From contig NC_052479.1 of assembly GCF_009730915.1 (NCBI RefSeq), forward strand, positions 2,232,001 to 2,296,000: 64,000 nt of DNA, written 5' to 3'. The position numbers and the translations under genes were made by a program. Under the pieces are notes generated by a model, which worked only from the letters and a program-made list of their open reading frames with translations, was not told the origin of the DNA and did not search any database. This document shows, piece by piece, positions 47,001-59,500 of the stretch. Origin of the DNA: Dioscorea cayenensis subsp. rotundata (lineage: Eukaryota; Streptophyta; Magnoliopsida; Dioscoreales; Dioscoreaceae). Position 1 is the first letter of the stretch; every line of letters starts with the position of its first letter.

Positions 47001-50000
47001 AACTAGGTGATTTTAAAAAAAACACACTTACTTATAAAGAAGGAAATAAATTTAGGGGAGAAAAACTAGGTGATTTTAACAGTGTAGTTAGAATCATACG
47101 GTTCTCGAATCTTACGATTCATATAGTTTTTCATCCATAACGGTTCGAACCTTTAAAAGAATCGAAATTGATCTAGAAACGTGAATGAATCGTTTGAATC
47201 TGTCTCGAATCGGTCGAATCGATATGAACCGAGAAGATCAACGATTCCTAGTTAATACAAGTTTGAATTAAAAAAAAAAGAAAATCAAAGGAAAAGGAAG
47301 AATAAAAAGAGTAAGAAACATAGGAGGAAGAATAAGTTTTGTTGTTTTATTCCAACATCCTCAACAAAGGCATTTTATACCATCTCTTCATCTTTCTTGA
47401 CATTCTTCTCTTTTTCTCTTAAATTCTTTATTATAATGTATGCGATCAACTATTTTAATTATTATAAAAGCTTTTTAAATTAGTGATTATTTAATTAATC
47501 TTTAAATTTGTTATCCAAAAACAAATTCAAAGATTAATTAAAAGATAATGCTTTTTTTTTTAATTTTAATATCAAATTAATTTGTTATCTTAAAACTCTT
47601 GTTATGGAAAGAAATCTTTTTAATTTAAAAACTAATCTTTAACATAATTTAATCTTTTTGTGATTATTCTATTAATTTTTAAATCTGAACTATTTTTGAA
47701 ATAACTAATGTTTTTTTTAAATATATATAGGTTTGCTTAATACTTGAAAATGTCTTCTAAGCTCAAAACAGGATCTCAAACTAAGAAACTGTCTTCCAAA
47801 CTAGTTTATATTTAATTCATGACTTAGAATTTTTATTTTTTTATTTTTTATATAATCATGTTAATATATATATGACTTTGAAATGTTTGAACCGAATCTT
47901 ACGATTCGATTCACAAATTTAGAATTTCGATTAACGATTCGAATCTTGATTTGACTACCTTGGATTTTAAAAAAAGACACACTTACTCATAAGGAAGGAA
48001 ATAAATTTAAGAGAGAAAAACTAGGCGACTTAAGTATACTGGTAATTTTTTTAAAAAATAATGAGTGAATTAAGAGATTAACTTATTAATTAGAGAAAAT
48101 TGAAGAGGTAACAAAAGTTACACTCTAAATCTAGTGAAAGAGTTGAAGCTAGGTTAGATGACGAGGATGATGATGCTTAGAATTAAATGACTCAAGAAGA
48201 TAAAATTTGCACTCTAAAAACTCTAGTTCTAGACATCTAAGAAATGTTTTTCTTGACTTTATGTTATGATTTGTTTAACTTAATGCTTTGCTTTGCTTGA
48301 CTTAAATTATTCCAAAATTTATATAAATATATATATAGTAATTATTTATTAACTAACACTTTACATTGCTTGGACGTGTGCCTGTCGTGGCGCCTCTCAC
48401 CTCGGGCAATAAAATGTCTCAGTGCCTTAAGGGCGCATAGCGCTTTTAATTACAATGTCCAATAGTTCTTTTAGAGAGTTCAATATCAAAATAGGTTTAG
48501 AAAATCAAGTCCGATAACCAATAACAAATAAATCAAAGGAAGAAGATAAATACAAAACTTGAAAACTGAGATAGATCTAGAGTGACCTTCACCAATAATC
48601 AAGTGATTAAAGCTCAATTGACATTGACAGTCTCCCAAGACCCCAAACAAGGCTGGAATGAATATGAAGGAAAAGGGAAAAGACTGAAAATTAAAAATCT
48701 ACAACTCTAAGACGAACAAATTATTTAGGATTAAAGAGTATGGAAGGTTTCTTATGAAGATAGGCTTTTATGAATTAAGAGCATAAACCTTTATGAAAGG
48801 CAGAGAGCAAAGAATAAAAAGAAGGAACTCAAGAAAAAGCCTCACCTAAGAAAGGCTAACATAAGACACAAAAGTGACAAAACCATTAAGCTTGCGGGGG
48901 AAATATATTAAAGCATGTTAGGTTGAGCCTACATGCCCATTTTGAGTAAAAGTATATTTTAAAAATTTTGGTTAAGTGGCAAGTCAAGATTTGGATGACT
49001 TAACGAGTTGAAGATCAAAGCTATACAGCAAAGTGACACTTCGCTCAAGCCTCCTCAATCAATGCACAGTGCACATTGTGATGCTTCCCAAAATTGCCAC
49101 ATTATGTTTTTCTTTCTAAATCGTGTTCAAAGAATTTAATTCACCGGCTGAAAGTAAATTGCATTCCTGTTTTCCTTAATGATTTGGCTATAATCATATT
49201 TGGCAGATAAAAATATATCCTTTCCTTCAAATTTCAGATAGACTATGATAAGAAGCCAAAACTAAACTCTGTATCATGCTCTCCTTTATATTATTGGCTT
49301 ATAGACATGGCATAGCATTAGAGTCATGCGCATATCAAGCTAGGAGAAGTAAATCCACAGTTCTAATTTTGTTTTTCTTCAAGTTATAATTAAGTCTGGA
49401 GTCTTCAATTCAGTATTTCATTGGGTAAGGTCCAGAATGAACAAGCAGAAATTGGGAAGCTAAATGCTAATGTCTATGTCCGGATAAAATATCAAGAACC
49501 CAAAGAATGATAGGAGGTATACTCTGTCAATCATAAACTCAAAAAGAAGGAACAGTAAAAAAGGGATAAACTTAACAGGCATATCTCATCAATAACACCA
49601 GACTGGGACATTGCATATGGACTATAGATTACTTACTTGGACCAACGATTCGCAGAAGGTAGATCAAAAGGAAGGCCAGTTTCTGTGCAGTTCAGATTGG
49701 GATATCCCATCTCATTCCTAGCAGATTTATCCATTATATTAAGGGGAAGCATATGACTTTCTTCATTAACTGGCATTGGCTTGAATAGACTCTCTTGTGT
49801 CCATATTTCATTCTCATTTAAAGCATGACCAAATGGATTAAACGTCCCATCATTCTGATAATTAGCACCATGTGCATTCAGAGAAGAGTGGTTGCTGGGA
49901 AGAGAATGATTTTTCACTGCAGCTTGTGATATCATAGGACTGTTCGCCAAGGGATGCACCATATCATCTTGGTTTGATTTCTTAAGCCCAAGAGGTGAAA

Positions 50001-52242
50001 ACCGACTAGAAGGCCTGGGCACCAAACCCAGCACATCTTGAGCCGATGGAGTGCCCCACAGTTGCCATGTATTTTGTTCATTTGGACTATTTGCCTCACT
50101 CTTTGCTTTCCTGGTCTGTGGAGGCTGGCCAATTGCAGCATGTTCAGAGATGCGTGATCTGGAAAAGGGTGATTCTATTGGAGATGGCTTGCTCACATCT
50201 GCAAGGGTAGATATACTTTCTAGGTATGGCGGTTCTTCTAACTTATTCTGTGCATCATAGCCAAAAACCAAGTCTGGAGGAAAAATGTCCAGTGAATCAG
50301 AAACTGGGCCAAGTAAGACAGAAGGATCAGGGACATAGCATGGTTCTCCAAAAATTTCTGCTTCTTCCAGTGTAGAATTTACTTCTTGTCCATTATATAT
50401 AGGGTCAGAAGGCGATAAACGACAACTCCTATCGTCACCAATTGAGCCACTCACGGCAGGATAGATGCTAAAAGGCAACTGTTGCATGGGTTTGATTTGG
50501 TTGTCTACAGAATGACGATGCAACGCTCTTTGATCAGTCATCTGTGAACTCTGAGCTTCTGACAAGCCATTTGGGTTCAAATAGTTGGTGTTATTCATAT
50601 CATTACATGGAGAAACAGCTGAAGAACAGGTAAACAGATGATGCCACGATTTCTTAGGAGCCGGAGCCTGCTGAGCCCTCACCTCTGATCCAACCTAGAA
50701 AGAGGATAAGGGGCCAATAATGTTCAAAGGTATGCGATACTAAAATAGTCTATAATTATGCACATACTTGAAACAAAGCAGTCATATGGAAACATAAAAC
50801 TGGACAAGTATGGATAGCAAACTCACAGCTTTGTTGAAGCTTGACTTTGAGATCCTATCATCTGGAGTCAAAGTGGATTTTCCAGCTACATGACTGGCAA
50901 ATTGAGTGTCTTTCCTGATAGAAGAACTCTGTGTGTGATCCATGTATCCAGTTGAAGGTTTGCTCACTTTGGCAACAGCAGCACTTTGAGCATTTCTACC
51001 AAAAAGGTAAGACCCATTGAAACCTCGCGAAGATGATAGGAAAGATCCCTTCACACGATCAAAATACTTGTGTCGGCTTCCTGTCGCTGTTTTTGTCACA
51101 TTTCCAGCTTCCAATGCCTGCAGTTTATATTTGTCTGCCATTGTTTTTATCGTCTCCTTCCGCTCATTCTCACTCTTCTTATCAAACTCGTGTTTCTTCT
51201 CATTCTCTCTACTAGCTCTCCTCTCACATTCCTCAACATCAGAGTTGCTTTTACTCGAGCCCTTGTCCTTATCCTTGTCCTTCCTTCTCTCTTGCCTCTT
51301 CTTGTCAGACTCCTTTCTCTTCTCTCTATCCCCATCATGCCCGGGGCCCCTCGAATGAATTCTCTCAGCTTCCAAAATCTCATCCCTCAACTTCCTTCTT
51401 TCTTCCACCAATCGCGCAACCTCTTCCCTCTGCTTTCTCTCCTCTTGTTCCAGCATTTCCTTTTCCAACCTGGCCTGCCTCTTCTCTTCAGCTTTCCTTC
51501 TAGATTTCTCACTTCTACTCTCCTGACAATTCCCAACATTCTCTCTTCTCCTCAACAACCCTTTGTTATCCCCATCATCCGCATCCTCACTCAAAGAACC
51601 ACCTCTGAAAATCTTCCTCAAAATCCACCGAACACTCACAAAGAAACAAGACATCAACTTACAAACAAAGATCAAAGCACCACAATAAGACTTCTCCGTC
51701 ATGCAACGATCATCACCCCCATCACTATTTCCAGCCCTATACCTCGGAACAGGGCTACTCCAATTTCCATTACCCTCCGCCGCCCAATCCTGCCCACAAA
51801 TCCAACCATGGATGCCTGAGCTGGGAGCCACCCCACCAGGAAGATCAAGCACAGGGCGCTTCGACACATGTCCACAACAAAAGCACATAAACCGCCCACC
51901 AGCAGGATTCTGATCCCTGTACGGCGTCAGACAATTCCGGCAGCATCTAGTAGCCGTCTTCCGGAGCTTATGAAGCTCAAGCGCCTCAGCACGACGCCGC
52001 TCACGGATGCGAGCCGAGCGGCGAGCTCGCCAAACAGATAGCTGTGGCATGAGAATCTCATACCAGAACGCCGTCACAAGGAGCACGCTGAGACAAGCAA
52101 CACGCGGTGACGTTATCTCAAACCGCAGATGCGGTGGCAAGAGCTGCGACAACGCCCACAGTGCCATCAACGGGATCACCAGCCATGGCAGCATCGTTGC
52201 CAGCCTTCGCGACCACCGCTGAACCACGCACAGTATACACAT
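40131..52242 (-). CDS. NST1-like membrane/zinc-ribbon/coiled-coil protein
   Basis: Conserved plant protein often annotated as stress response NST1-like; molecular role unknown. Exons on the minus strand are 52242-50827, 50694-49637 and 40269-40131, together 870 codons plus stop. The ATG at 52242 is chosen because MCILCVVQRWSRR is the family start. Two hydrophobic helices (about 17-35 and 48-65) suggest membrane anchoring. C101-x2-C104 and C120-x2-C123 form a zinc-ribbon-like pair. Residues 230-380 are highly charged (EKRQARLEKEMLEQEERK) and predict a long coiled coil. The C-terminal half (exon 2) is Ser/Asn/Pro-rich and disordered-looking. The last exon restores the family ending (LFLAGPDVQSVWDF) through a phase-2 junction, S-K-K-D. 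Intron 2 is 9367 bases and packed with mobile DNA; intron 1 is 132 bases. Confidence 0.85.
40478..40612. mobile_element. 135-bp foldback MITE with 9-bp TSD
   Basis: Almost entirely palindromic. The left arm starts GAGTAATGCTA, the right arm ends TAGCATTATTC, and both contain ATTTCACGAAATTT and GAATGCT.ACCC.GGC. Perfect 9-base duplications AAATCACAA flank it (40469-40477, 40613-40621), pointing to a Mutator-type MITE. It lies about 210 bases upstream of the last-exon acceptor of the NST1-like gene. Confidence 0.85.
40697..40815. repeat. Tandem repeat, three units of about 36-40 bases
   Basis: Units share CAGCCAG.AATACT.AATTT followed by ATGATT...CAAAACCAGCC. Confidence 0.75.
40920..42560 (+). 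pseudogene. Degenerate LINE ORF2 (reverse transcriptase) in intron 2
   Basis: Translating across many stops and shifts gives DRKKDLHMIFIDLKEA (about 40970-41020, catalytic Asp region), then the catalytic LFADDVA box (41277-41297). The C-terminal region follows at 42060-42130 (CWVIKKQ..., SVAEMRMLR), with IHVVDPKTNGL at about 42531-42563. The order fits a plant non-LTR retrotransposon ORF2. It is strongly decayed. Its 3' part is repeated at about 44727-45925 as part of a larger tandem duplication. Confidence 0.7.
43248..44173. mobile_element. hAT-type element with GC-rich arms, copy A
   Basis: The left end CCAGTGTAATTAAAAG and the right end (read inverted) ATAGTGTAATTAAAAGCG form terminal inverted repeats, followed on both sides by GGCG/GGCGCC-rich arms. 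The 8-base flank GTCCAATA (43240-43247) is degraded on the right in this copy but clear in copy B. The interior is non-coding and holds a minisatellite. Confidence 0.7.
43440..43740. repeat. Minisatellite, about 63-base unit, five units
   Basis: Units contain TTTTAAAAAAGCACACTTACT, then ATAAGGAAGGAAATAAATTTA and GGGAGAAAAACTAGGTGA. One unit has an internal deletion. The same array is in copy B (about 46830-47080 and 47963-48045), there interrupted by a second hAT element. Confidence 0.8.
44568..44726. mobile_element. Truncated hAT-like end at the duplication junction
   Basis: CAAGGTTGTCACAAGCGTAAGGCGC begins exactly where copy A stops matching copy B; the motif is described here in parts: CAAGGTTGTCACAAGCG, then TAAGGCGC. 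It has GGCGC-rich arms like the neighbouring hAT elements, but no right end: after about 44720 the sequence becomes the start of copy B. Confidence 0.5.
46613..48456. mobile_element. hAT-type element with GC-rich arms, copy B (interrupted)
   Basis: Same element as 43248-44173. Here the 8-base duplication is readable: GTCCAATG (46605-46612) and GTCCAATA (48457-48464). Inner arms hold CTCGCCTAGGCGC near the left and GGGCGCATAGCGC near the right. A different hAT element sits inside at 47080-47962. Confidence 0.8.
47080..47962. mobile_element. Nested hAT-type element with 8-bp TSD
   Basis: The 883-base insertion starts CAGTGTAGTTAGAATC and ends GATTTGACTACCTTG (inverted: CAAGGTAGTCAAATC), imperfect terminal inverted repeats. 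Perfect 8-base duplications GATTTTAA flank it (47072-47079, 47963-47970). The empty site is preserved in copy A near 43610-43620. Subterminal CTTACGATTC and CGATTCGAATC motifs recur near both ends. No transposase. Confidence 0.9.
48867..49636. other. Rest of NST1-like intron 2
   Basis: Non-repeated intron sequence up to the donor of exon 2 (CCAA|GTAAGT on the minus strand at 49637/49636). No extra exon seen. Confidence 0.5.
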
Positions 52243-53520
52243 TATCCACAAACCCTAGTTCTCCAATCCCCGACCACCCAAACTGGAAAACCCTAACCCT
52301 AGAACCAGAAATCGAAATCCCAGAACCTCAGGAACCCTAAACAAACCTATGGAAACAGTATGAAGATCAATTTGGAGATGAAAACAAGGGAAATCGAAGG
52401 GGATGATTGGAGATTGTTGGAAACCCTAGAACGCAAAATGATGATGATTTGGGGACGACGAAGAAACAAAAGGAAAAATCGAGAATATTTGTCTGTATTT
52501 GTATTTTGTCATTTTTGCATTTATCCCCTTGTATTCTTCAAAATTTTAACATTACCATATAATTTATAAATTAATGGACCTCTCTGCAAAAATCCATATG
52601 TGTGTATATATATATTTTGCCTTTTGTAATTTTCTAATGATTAACATTTTAAAACTAATTCAACGAACCAAATCAATTCAGTTCGGTTAGTTTGATTATG
52701 ATTTTATTGAACTATGCTAAAAATTTTATATATGCGTTTGATTTTAGAAAGTTGTTATTTTATTTATTTTTTCAATTCAATTAATAGTCCAGTGTTTTAT
52801 CTTATCCACATTTTTTTTAAAAAATTATTATTATTTATTATATTTATGTTTTGATGTCCGTCACTAAAATAAAAAAATAATTTTTTCAATGTAATAATAA
52901 GTGAAAGTCTGAAACTTTGTATTATCCATTAAAATTAAATATAGATTATCTAGTATTGGTTTTTGTCGTTTCCCGAAACTTTAATTTTTTTTTTATTCTT
53001 TAAAAAAAGTAGATAACGAAGTGAAGGTTGATTGTTTTAAATTGTTTCAATGATTTTATCTAATTAAAAATTGATAAATAAATATTTTATATCAAAACGG
53101 CAAAACCATATATTATTAATGATTTTTTATTAATTATTAAACATATGTATTTAAATAAATAAATTTAATCACGCAAAATTATACATGGAATTATACATTT
53201 TTACAGGGGTAAACATGAAAAAAGAAAAAAAAACATTTTTTTTTATTTTACCATTTCCACTCCTACATCATCATATCAGACTTTGAAGGATTCTTAAACT
53301 CTAGATATATTTTTTCCAATTTTTCCAAGCATGAACTTTGAAATCCCAATTCAACAAGAAGACCAGAACTTAAATTTACATGATAACTAATAAGAAATAT
53401 AAATTTATAAACAAAAGAACAAAGTGGTAAAAGATGTTATTTTGCAGCAATGACATTCTTACAAGCAACTCCTTCAACCTCCACATTCAATCCCCACCAA
53501 ATTTCTCGACTTCCATTGCT
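52243..53520. other. Promoter side of NST1-like gene and AT-rich spacer
   Basis: 52243-52420 contains several CCCTA/AACCCTA telo-box-like motifs read on either strand (e.g. AAACCCTAG), as in promoters of many plant housekeeping genes. The rest, to the end of the saposin gene, is AT-rich without a gene. Confidence 0.45.
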
Positions 53521-56500
53521 TCAAGCATCAGCCAACAGAGTTTCGGCGCCTTGTGTCGATCCAACAGCTTCAACCTTGCTCGGTTCGCAAGCATGAATGG
53601 TAGAACAAATGTCATTTGTCTCGAGGAATTTCTCGCCGTTTACTAGTATTAATGGACCGTACTGCAGGACGATCCTTTTGCACTGTTCATAGAGTTCATT
53701 GCATGAGATAACAACGATAATTTTTGGAATAATATCCGAATTGATCCTTATACTTTTCTCTCTCTTCCCTTTTAGTCCCTCTACTCAGAAATACTCCCGA
53801 CTAGTCATTCTACTTTTGAAAATATGCACACTTAGGGAGAAATGCTCTCCCTCTACTTTTGAAAATGGGACTAAGTGGAGGGACTATGTGGGCCCATATT
53901 CAAAAGTAGAATGACTAGTTGGGAACATTTCTCTCTAAGTGGGCACATTTTCAAAAGTAGAGGAACTAGTCAGGAGCATTTCTGAGTATAGGGACTAAAA
54001 AAGAAGAAAAAAAAAAAGTAAAGGGACCAAATAGGGTATTATACCATAATTTTTCAATGAAGTTTGGGCTGAAGAAAGTTAAGCTTGATTTAAAGTAGCT
54101 GTGGTTACCTCTTGCACATGATTCTCTACCTTGTTGCATTCTTTGAGAAGAAAATGGATGATCTCAAACTGGGTTGATTTCAGATAAAAGAGATTTGAGT
54201 CTTCAGTATCAAAACAGCATAAATAATAATAAAGGTCTAATATGTTGAAATCAACAATTTGGTGAGAGAACATGATGGAATACTTTCCAACAACCATGAA
54301 AGTTTTGACAAATTTTTCTTCTAATAGACTATAAGCCTTGAAACATATTTTAGTAAAGTCGGAAACAGCTTCCAAAATCAATGTGGGCGTCAAACATATT
54401 TAAAAGCAAAGGTGTGTGAATCTTACTTCAAACATATTCTTTGATAGTTATTGTTAACAATTGCATGCATGAAAAAATTCAAATGTCGTAAACAATCCGA
54501 CAAGAAACGACAAAATTGGGAAGATAGTATTTAATACCTGTGTGTCTGGATCTTTTAGTCTGCTGAGCACCTCATCAACAACTTGACGACAAAGATTGCA
54601 GGTATTATTGCTCTTGGATAGAACAACAGATTGTTTCTCACACAGATCAACCTTTTGGCAGAACACTGCAGGGCGTATTATGGAGATCTCATGAAAGAAA
54701 AGAGATCCATAGAAGTCCACCAATATAATGCACTGAGAACAAAAGTTTCAATATCATAATGTCACATGAATCAGTACTAAGCATATGAGCATGGAAAGTT
54801 CAATTTTGAGCAATTTAAGTTTTATAAGTAATCAGGTGTACCTGCTGCTCAAGGGATGGCAGTCTGGAACATGCCTTCTGAAAATAGGCAATTATCTCTG
54901 TCTGGGTCTTGTTTTCGGCAAGAAAAATGGTAGCCTCTGCTGTAAACTCTTCACATAATGTGCATAACTGATAATGATTTCCAACAGCCTCAGAGAGCTT
55001 ATTTTCACTTCCATGGATATTATACTCTATCATAGTAGTAATAAAAAAACTTCGTCAGACAGACACTCGATTAGGATGAGTGAGAATTGCTATTATTAGG
55101 AAAATTTGCTTATATACCCCATAAAAAGTAGATATGGTGTGTATAACTTTGTAAATAATACAATCATGTGTATATCTCAACAAACTTCAGGTTTTTGTAT
55201 ATATACCCTTGTCTACAATAACTCTTATGAAAGATGCCTACATGGCAACTAAATTATAGTTAAAGAGAGAAACACCAAAATTGAGCCTATTAGTTTTGAA
55301 TTTCTTAAAAAGGCACATGCAAATGAGAACACACATTTCTAGGGGTATATACACAAACATTATTTACAGAGATATACACACTATTTTAAACTTTTTTCCA
55401 GATCATTTTGCAAATGCCCCTTCATATTATAAAGTTTGAAGGAAAAAGAATATGCAAGAACAATCATCACAAAGGTAAGAATTCAAAGTGTTGGACTTTA
55501 AAAGGCAAATTTTATGCAGCCAATTCTAACCAAAGTCACCTTAACACCATTCACTATATATAAGTATTTCAACAAGTGGCATTTTGTTTCAATGGTGTTA
55601 GCATATAGAAGCCTAAACCCTACAAGTATCCAAAAATTAACTCCAGCACATGTAAATGCTATTTACTAGCTGAGTATTGTCTCACTTGTGAAATACCTAG
55701 AGTATAGTGGTCAGCTTGCCATGTGAATAAGCATATTCAACAAAAAGCTTTTTTTTATTTTTTGGGAAAGAGGAGCGGGGCGAACCCACTAAAGACCCAG
55801 GAACGTGCACAAGCCTCGGTGGAATAAATGGGGATGGGGCCGCGCTCACGTGGGCGCTGGAACCACCCATACACAACCACTATTCACAACTCCCAGAAAT
55901 GTGCCCTCAGCCGAGAATCGAACTCTCACCACTCGGTGAGAGCTCTATCGGCGACCCGTGTACCAATAGACCCAAAGCTTTTTGTGTTTGTGAGGAGATA
56001 TTGTAAGATACACCCAAAGCTACACAACTCCACACCAGATATTTGAGGACATATTCCTATTTGTCATTTACTTACATCATGAGATATCAAACAACCTATG
56101 AAACACAGACACAGATACAACGATACGACACGACACAGTACGAACATGCCGATATGGTAATTTCTAAAAATTGAGGACAAGGGTACAGGAGGACACGACA
56201 ATAAATATATATATTATCAGAAAATGTTGTAAGATACACCCAAAAGCTACACAACTCCAAATCAGATATTTGAGGACATATTCCAATTTATCATTTACTT
56301 ACATCATGAGATGCCATACAAATACAAACATGACCAACACACCAATGTATAACCGCACACCTCAAAGTTAATGCATCATTATCAAAATCTCTCTACTTTT
56401 CTTTTTTTCAGATCTATTATGCAAAAGGCTCGAACAACTCATAAAGATCTTTCAATTGCTTACTATTGTTAGCTAGTATCATATAAGTTTGGCACAAAGG

Positions 56501-59500
56501 TTGTTGTAAATAACTATAAATTACTTATTCTTAGGCATAATCTTAGAGATATTAATAGCTGATTCTTAGGCATAATCTTAGAGATATTATTCTTTGCAAT
56601 CTTTCCAATTTTAGAGCTACCAAGTTTAGAGCTAAATGCCACCTATATATGTTTGGTTCTAGTTCATCAATGTGAAATATACATTGTCATTCTCTTCTCT
56701 TATAACATGGTACCAGAGCTTTAGGGTTCTTGTTTTTGTTTTTGGTATGGGTTTCAACTGACCGGTCCTTATCTGCGCGTGTGTCAACTTCTGGAGACAG
56801 TTGGCGTCCTGGCATCTTCTTCTTTGTTTCAGATCTTTTCTGATCTGTTTTCTTAGTTTTGAGGGAGTTGCTTGCTGAGCGGCATTCTTGGCCTTGCTTG
56901 CAGTGAAGATTTTTTTTGTGGTTGTTGGTGTCACGTTTGTAGTGGGTGGGGCTGATCTACTTGGTTTATGTTGTGCCAATATGGGTGAAGAGTCAAAGAA
57001 TGTGGTGGTAATAGATGTTATCCTTGTGTTGTCCCAAGTTATAGATCAGAAGTTAAATGGCTCTAATTATTTGGAATGGAATAATAGCATCAAAATTTAT
57101 TTAAGGAGTATCTCCAAGGATGATCATTTGACAAAAGATCCACCAATTGATGATGACAAAAAGATAATTTGGTTGCAGGATGATGCTTTGTTGATTTTGC
57201 AAATCAGAAACTCCATTGAAAGTGAGGTATTTTCACTTATTAGTCATTGTGAATCTGTTAAGTCTTTAATGGAGTATTTAGAGTTTTTGTATTCTAGTAA
57301 AGAGAATATCTCACGCATATATGATGTTTGTAAGGAATTTTATAGGGTTGAACAATAAGAGAAATCATTAATGGCATATTTCATGCACTTCAAGAAAATA
57401 TATGAGGAACTAAATGTCTTGCTGCCCTTTAACCCTGATGTGAAAGTTCAGCAGGCTCAACGGGAAAAGATGGCTACCATGAGTTTTTTAGCCGGACTTG
57501 ACTCTAAATTTGAGTTTGCTAAGTCCCAGATTTTATCTAGTGCAGAAATTCCCTCCTTACATGATGCTTTTACTAGGATACTGCGGGTTGATAATAACCC
57601 ATCTATCACTTCTGTCATTCACACTAATAGTGCACTTGTTAGTCGTGGATCAAAAATAAGGACAAGCTTATGCCAAGAACAATAACAGAAGTGGAAGCAC
57701 TCAAGGCAGGGATCTGGACTCAGGGGGAATTGTTTGCTATTACTGTCATGAGATAGGACATACAAAGCGACATTGTAGAAAATTACAACATAAGTCGCAG
57801 AATCAGAAATTTCACTTAGCTCATGTTGCAGCCACTAATACCTTCCCAAAGTTCCTCTGATAGCACATGTGCAATCTTTGCAGACGAATATGCAAAATTC
57901 CTTCAGTATCAAGAAAATTCTAAAGTCTTCATCTCAATCTATCTTCGCAATCGTTGAGTTAGGTAATCCAAGTACATGTCTTATCTCTTCTTTGACCAAA
58001 TGGGTCATTGACACTGGTGCCATAGATCATATGACAGGTAATCCCACACTCCTATCCAATTTTGAACCTTACACATCTCCATCTAACGTCACTTTGGCAG
58101 ATGGATCTAGCTCTTGTGTTCTTAGTACCGGCACTTATGATCTAACTCCTTCATTATCATTGTCATCTGTTCTTAATCTACCTGAAATTTCTTTTAATCT
58201 CATGTCTGTTAGCAAAATTACTCGTGCCTTGAACTGCTTTGTCTCATTCTTTCCTAATTACATCTTTCAAAATCTTTTGACGAAGAAAATTATTGGTAAG
58301 AGACATGAATCGAGGCCTACATTCTGGATACAAAACTGACAAGATCCATTGCTTGTTCATATGTCCTCACTCCCTTTAAAGCTCATTGTCGTTTTGGTCA
58401 TCCATCCTTACCGATGTTGAAAGAAAAATGTCCTCAGTTTCATGCTTTGTCTTCTTTAGACTGTGAGTCGTGTCATTTTGCTAAACATCATCATTTGAGT
58501 TCTCTTCCTCGAGTCAATAAAAGAGCCAACAATTCTCCTTTTGAGTTGGTTCATTCAGATTTTTGGGGTCCGTGTCCTGTTTTGTCCAAACCAAGTTTTA
58601 AATTATTTTGTTACTTTTGTTGATGAATTTTCTCAAGTTACTTATCTTTTTTTTATGAAAAATCGTTCTGAGTTATTTACTCATTTCAGTGCCTTTTGTG
58701 CGGAAATAAAAACACAATTCAATATTTTTCAAATTCTTTTTAGACTTACATGGTCCAAAATGGCATTCTTCACCAATCATCTTGTGTTGCAATCATCTTG
58801 TGTTGATACCCCATCTCAAAATGGAGTAGCTGAACGGAAAAATAGGCATCTCCTTGAAACTGCGAGAGCACTCCTCTTCCAAATGCAAATACCTAAACAG
58901 TTTTGGGTAGATGCTATTTTCACAGCCTGTTTCTTGATTAATCGCATGCCTTCCTCTATTCTTAATGGTGAGAGTCCTTATCATATCTTATTTCCCACTA
59001 AATCTGAGTTTCCTGTTGAACCTCGAGTTTTTGATAGTACTTGTTTTGTGCGTGATGTCTGACCTCGTCTCACTAAATTGGACCCAAAATCTTTGAAATG
59101 TGTTTTTCTTGGATATTCTCGGTTACATAAATGTTATCATTGTTATTCTCCTACCCTTAATCGGTATCTTGTGTCAGTTGATGTTACTTTTCAAGAACAT
59201 GTTCCATTCTTCTCCTTGCTTTCCACGTCTTCTGGTCCTGTGGAGGATGATGACTTGCTCCTTTATACTGTCAACTCGAATAAGTGACCTTCCTCCATCT
59301 CCACCAAAACCCTTATTTGGCATGTGTATTCAAGGCGGGAAAGACCTCCTCCATGTCCTATGCAAATAACTTCAACGCCATTGAAACCTACGATCAGTGA
59401 TCTTGATTTTCCTATTGCAGTTCGTAAAGGTAAAGGACAGTGCACTTATCCCATTTATCTTTTGTTTCTTATAATCATTTGTCTTCATCTTCTTGTTCTT

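Larger units (their letters stand above)
44727..48866. repeat. Tandem duplication in NST1-like intron, copy B
   Basis: Second copy of 41376-44567, longer because a hAT element (47080-47962) inserted into it. Beyond 48866 it continues into unique intron sequence. Confidence 0.9.

Noticed and set aside
51017..51819. Long plus-strand frames of 113 and 249 codons
   Set aside because: Antisense of the charged coiled-coil part of the NST1-like exon; Ser/Leu-rich composition is a by-product of Glu/Lys codons on the other strand.
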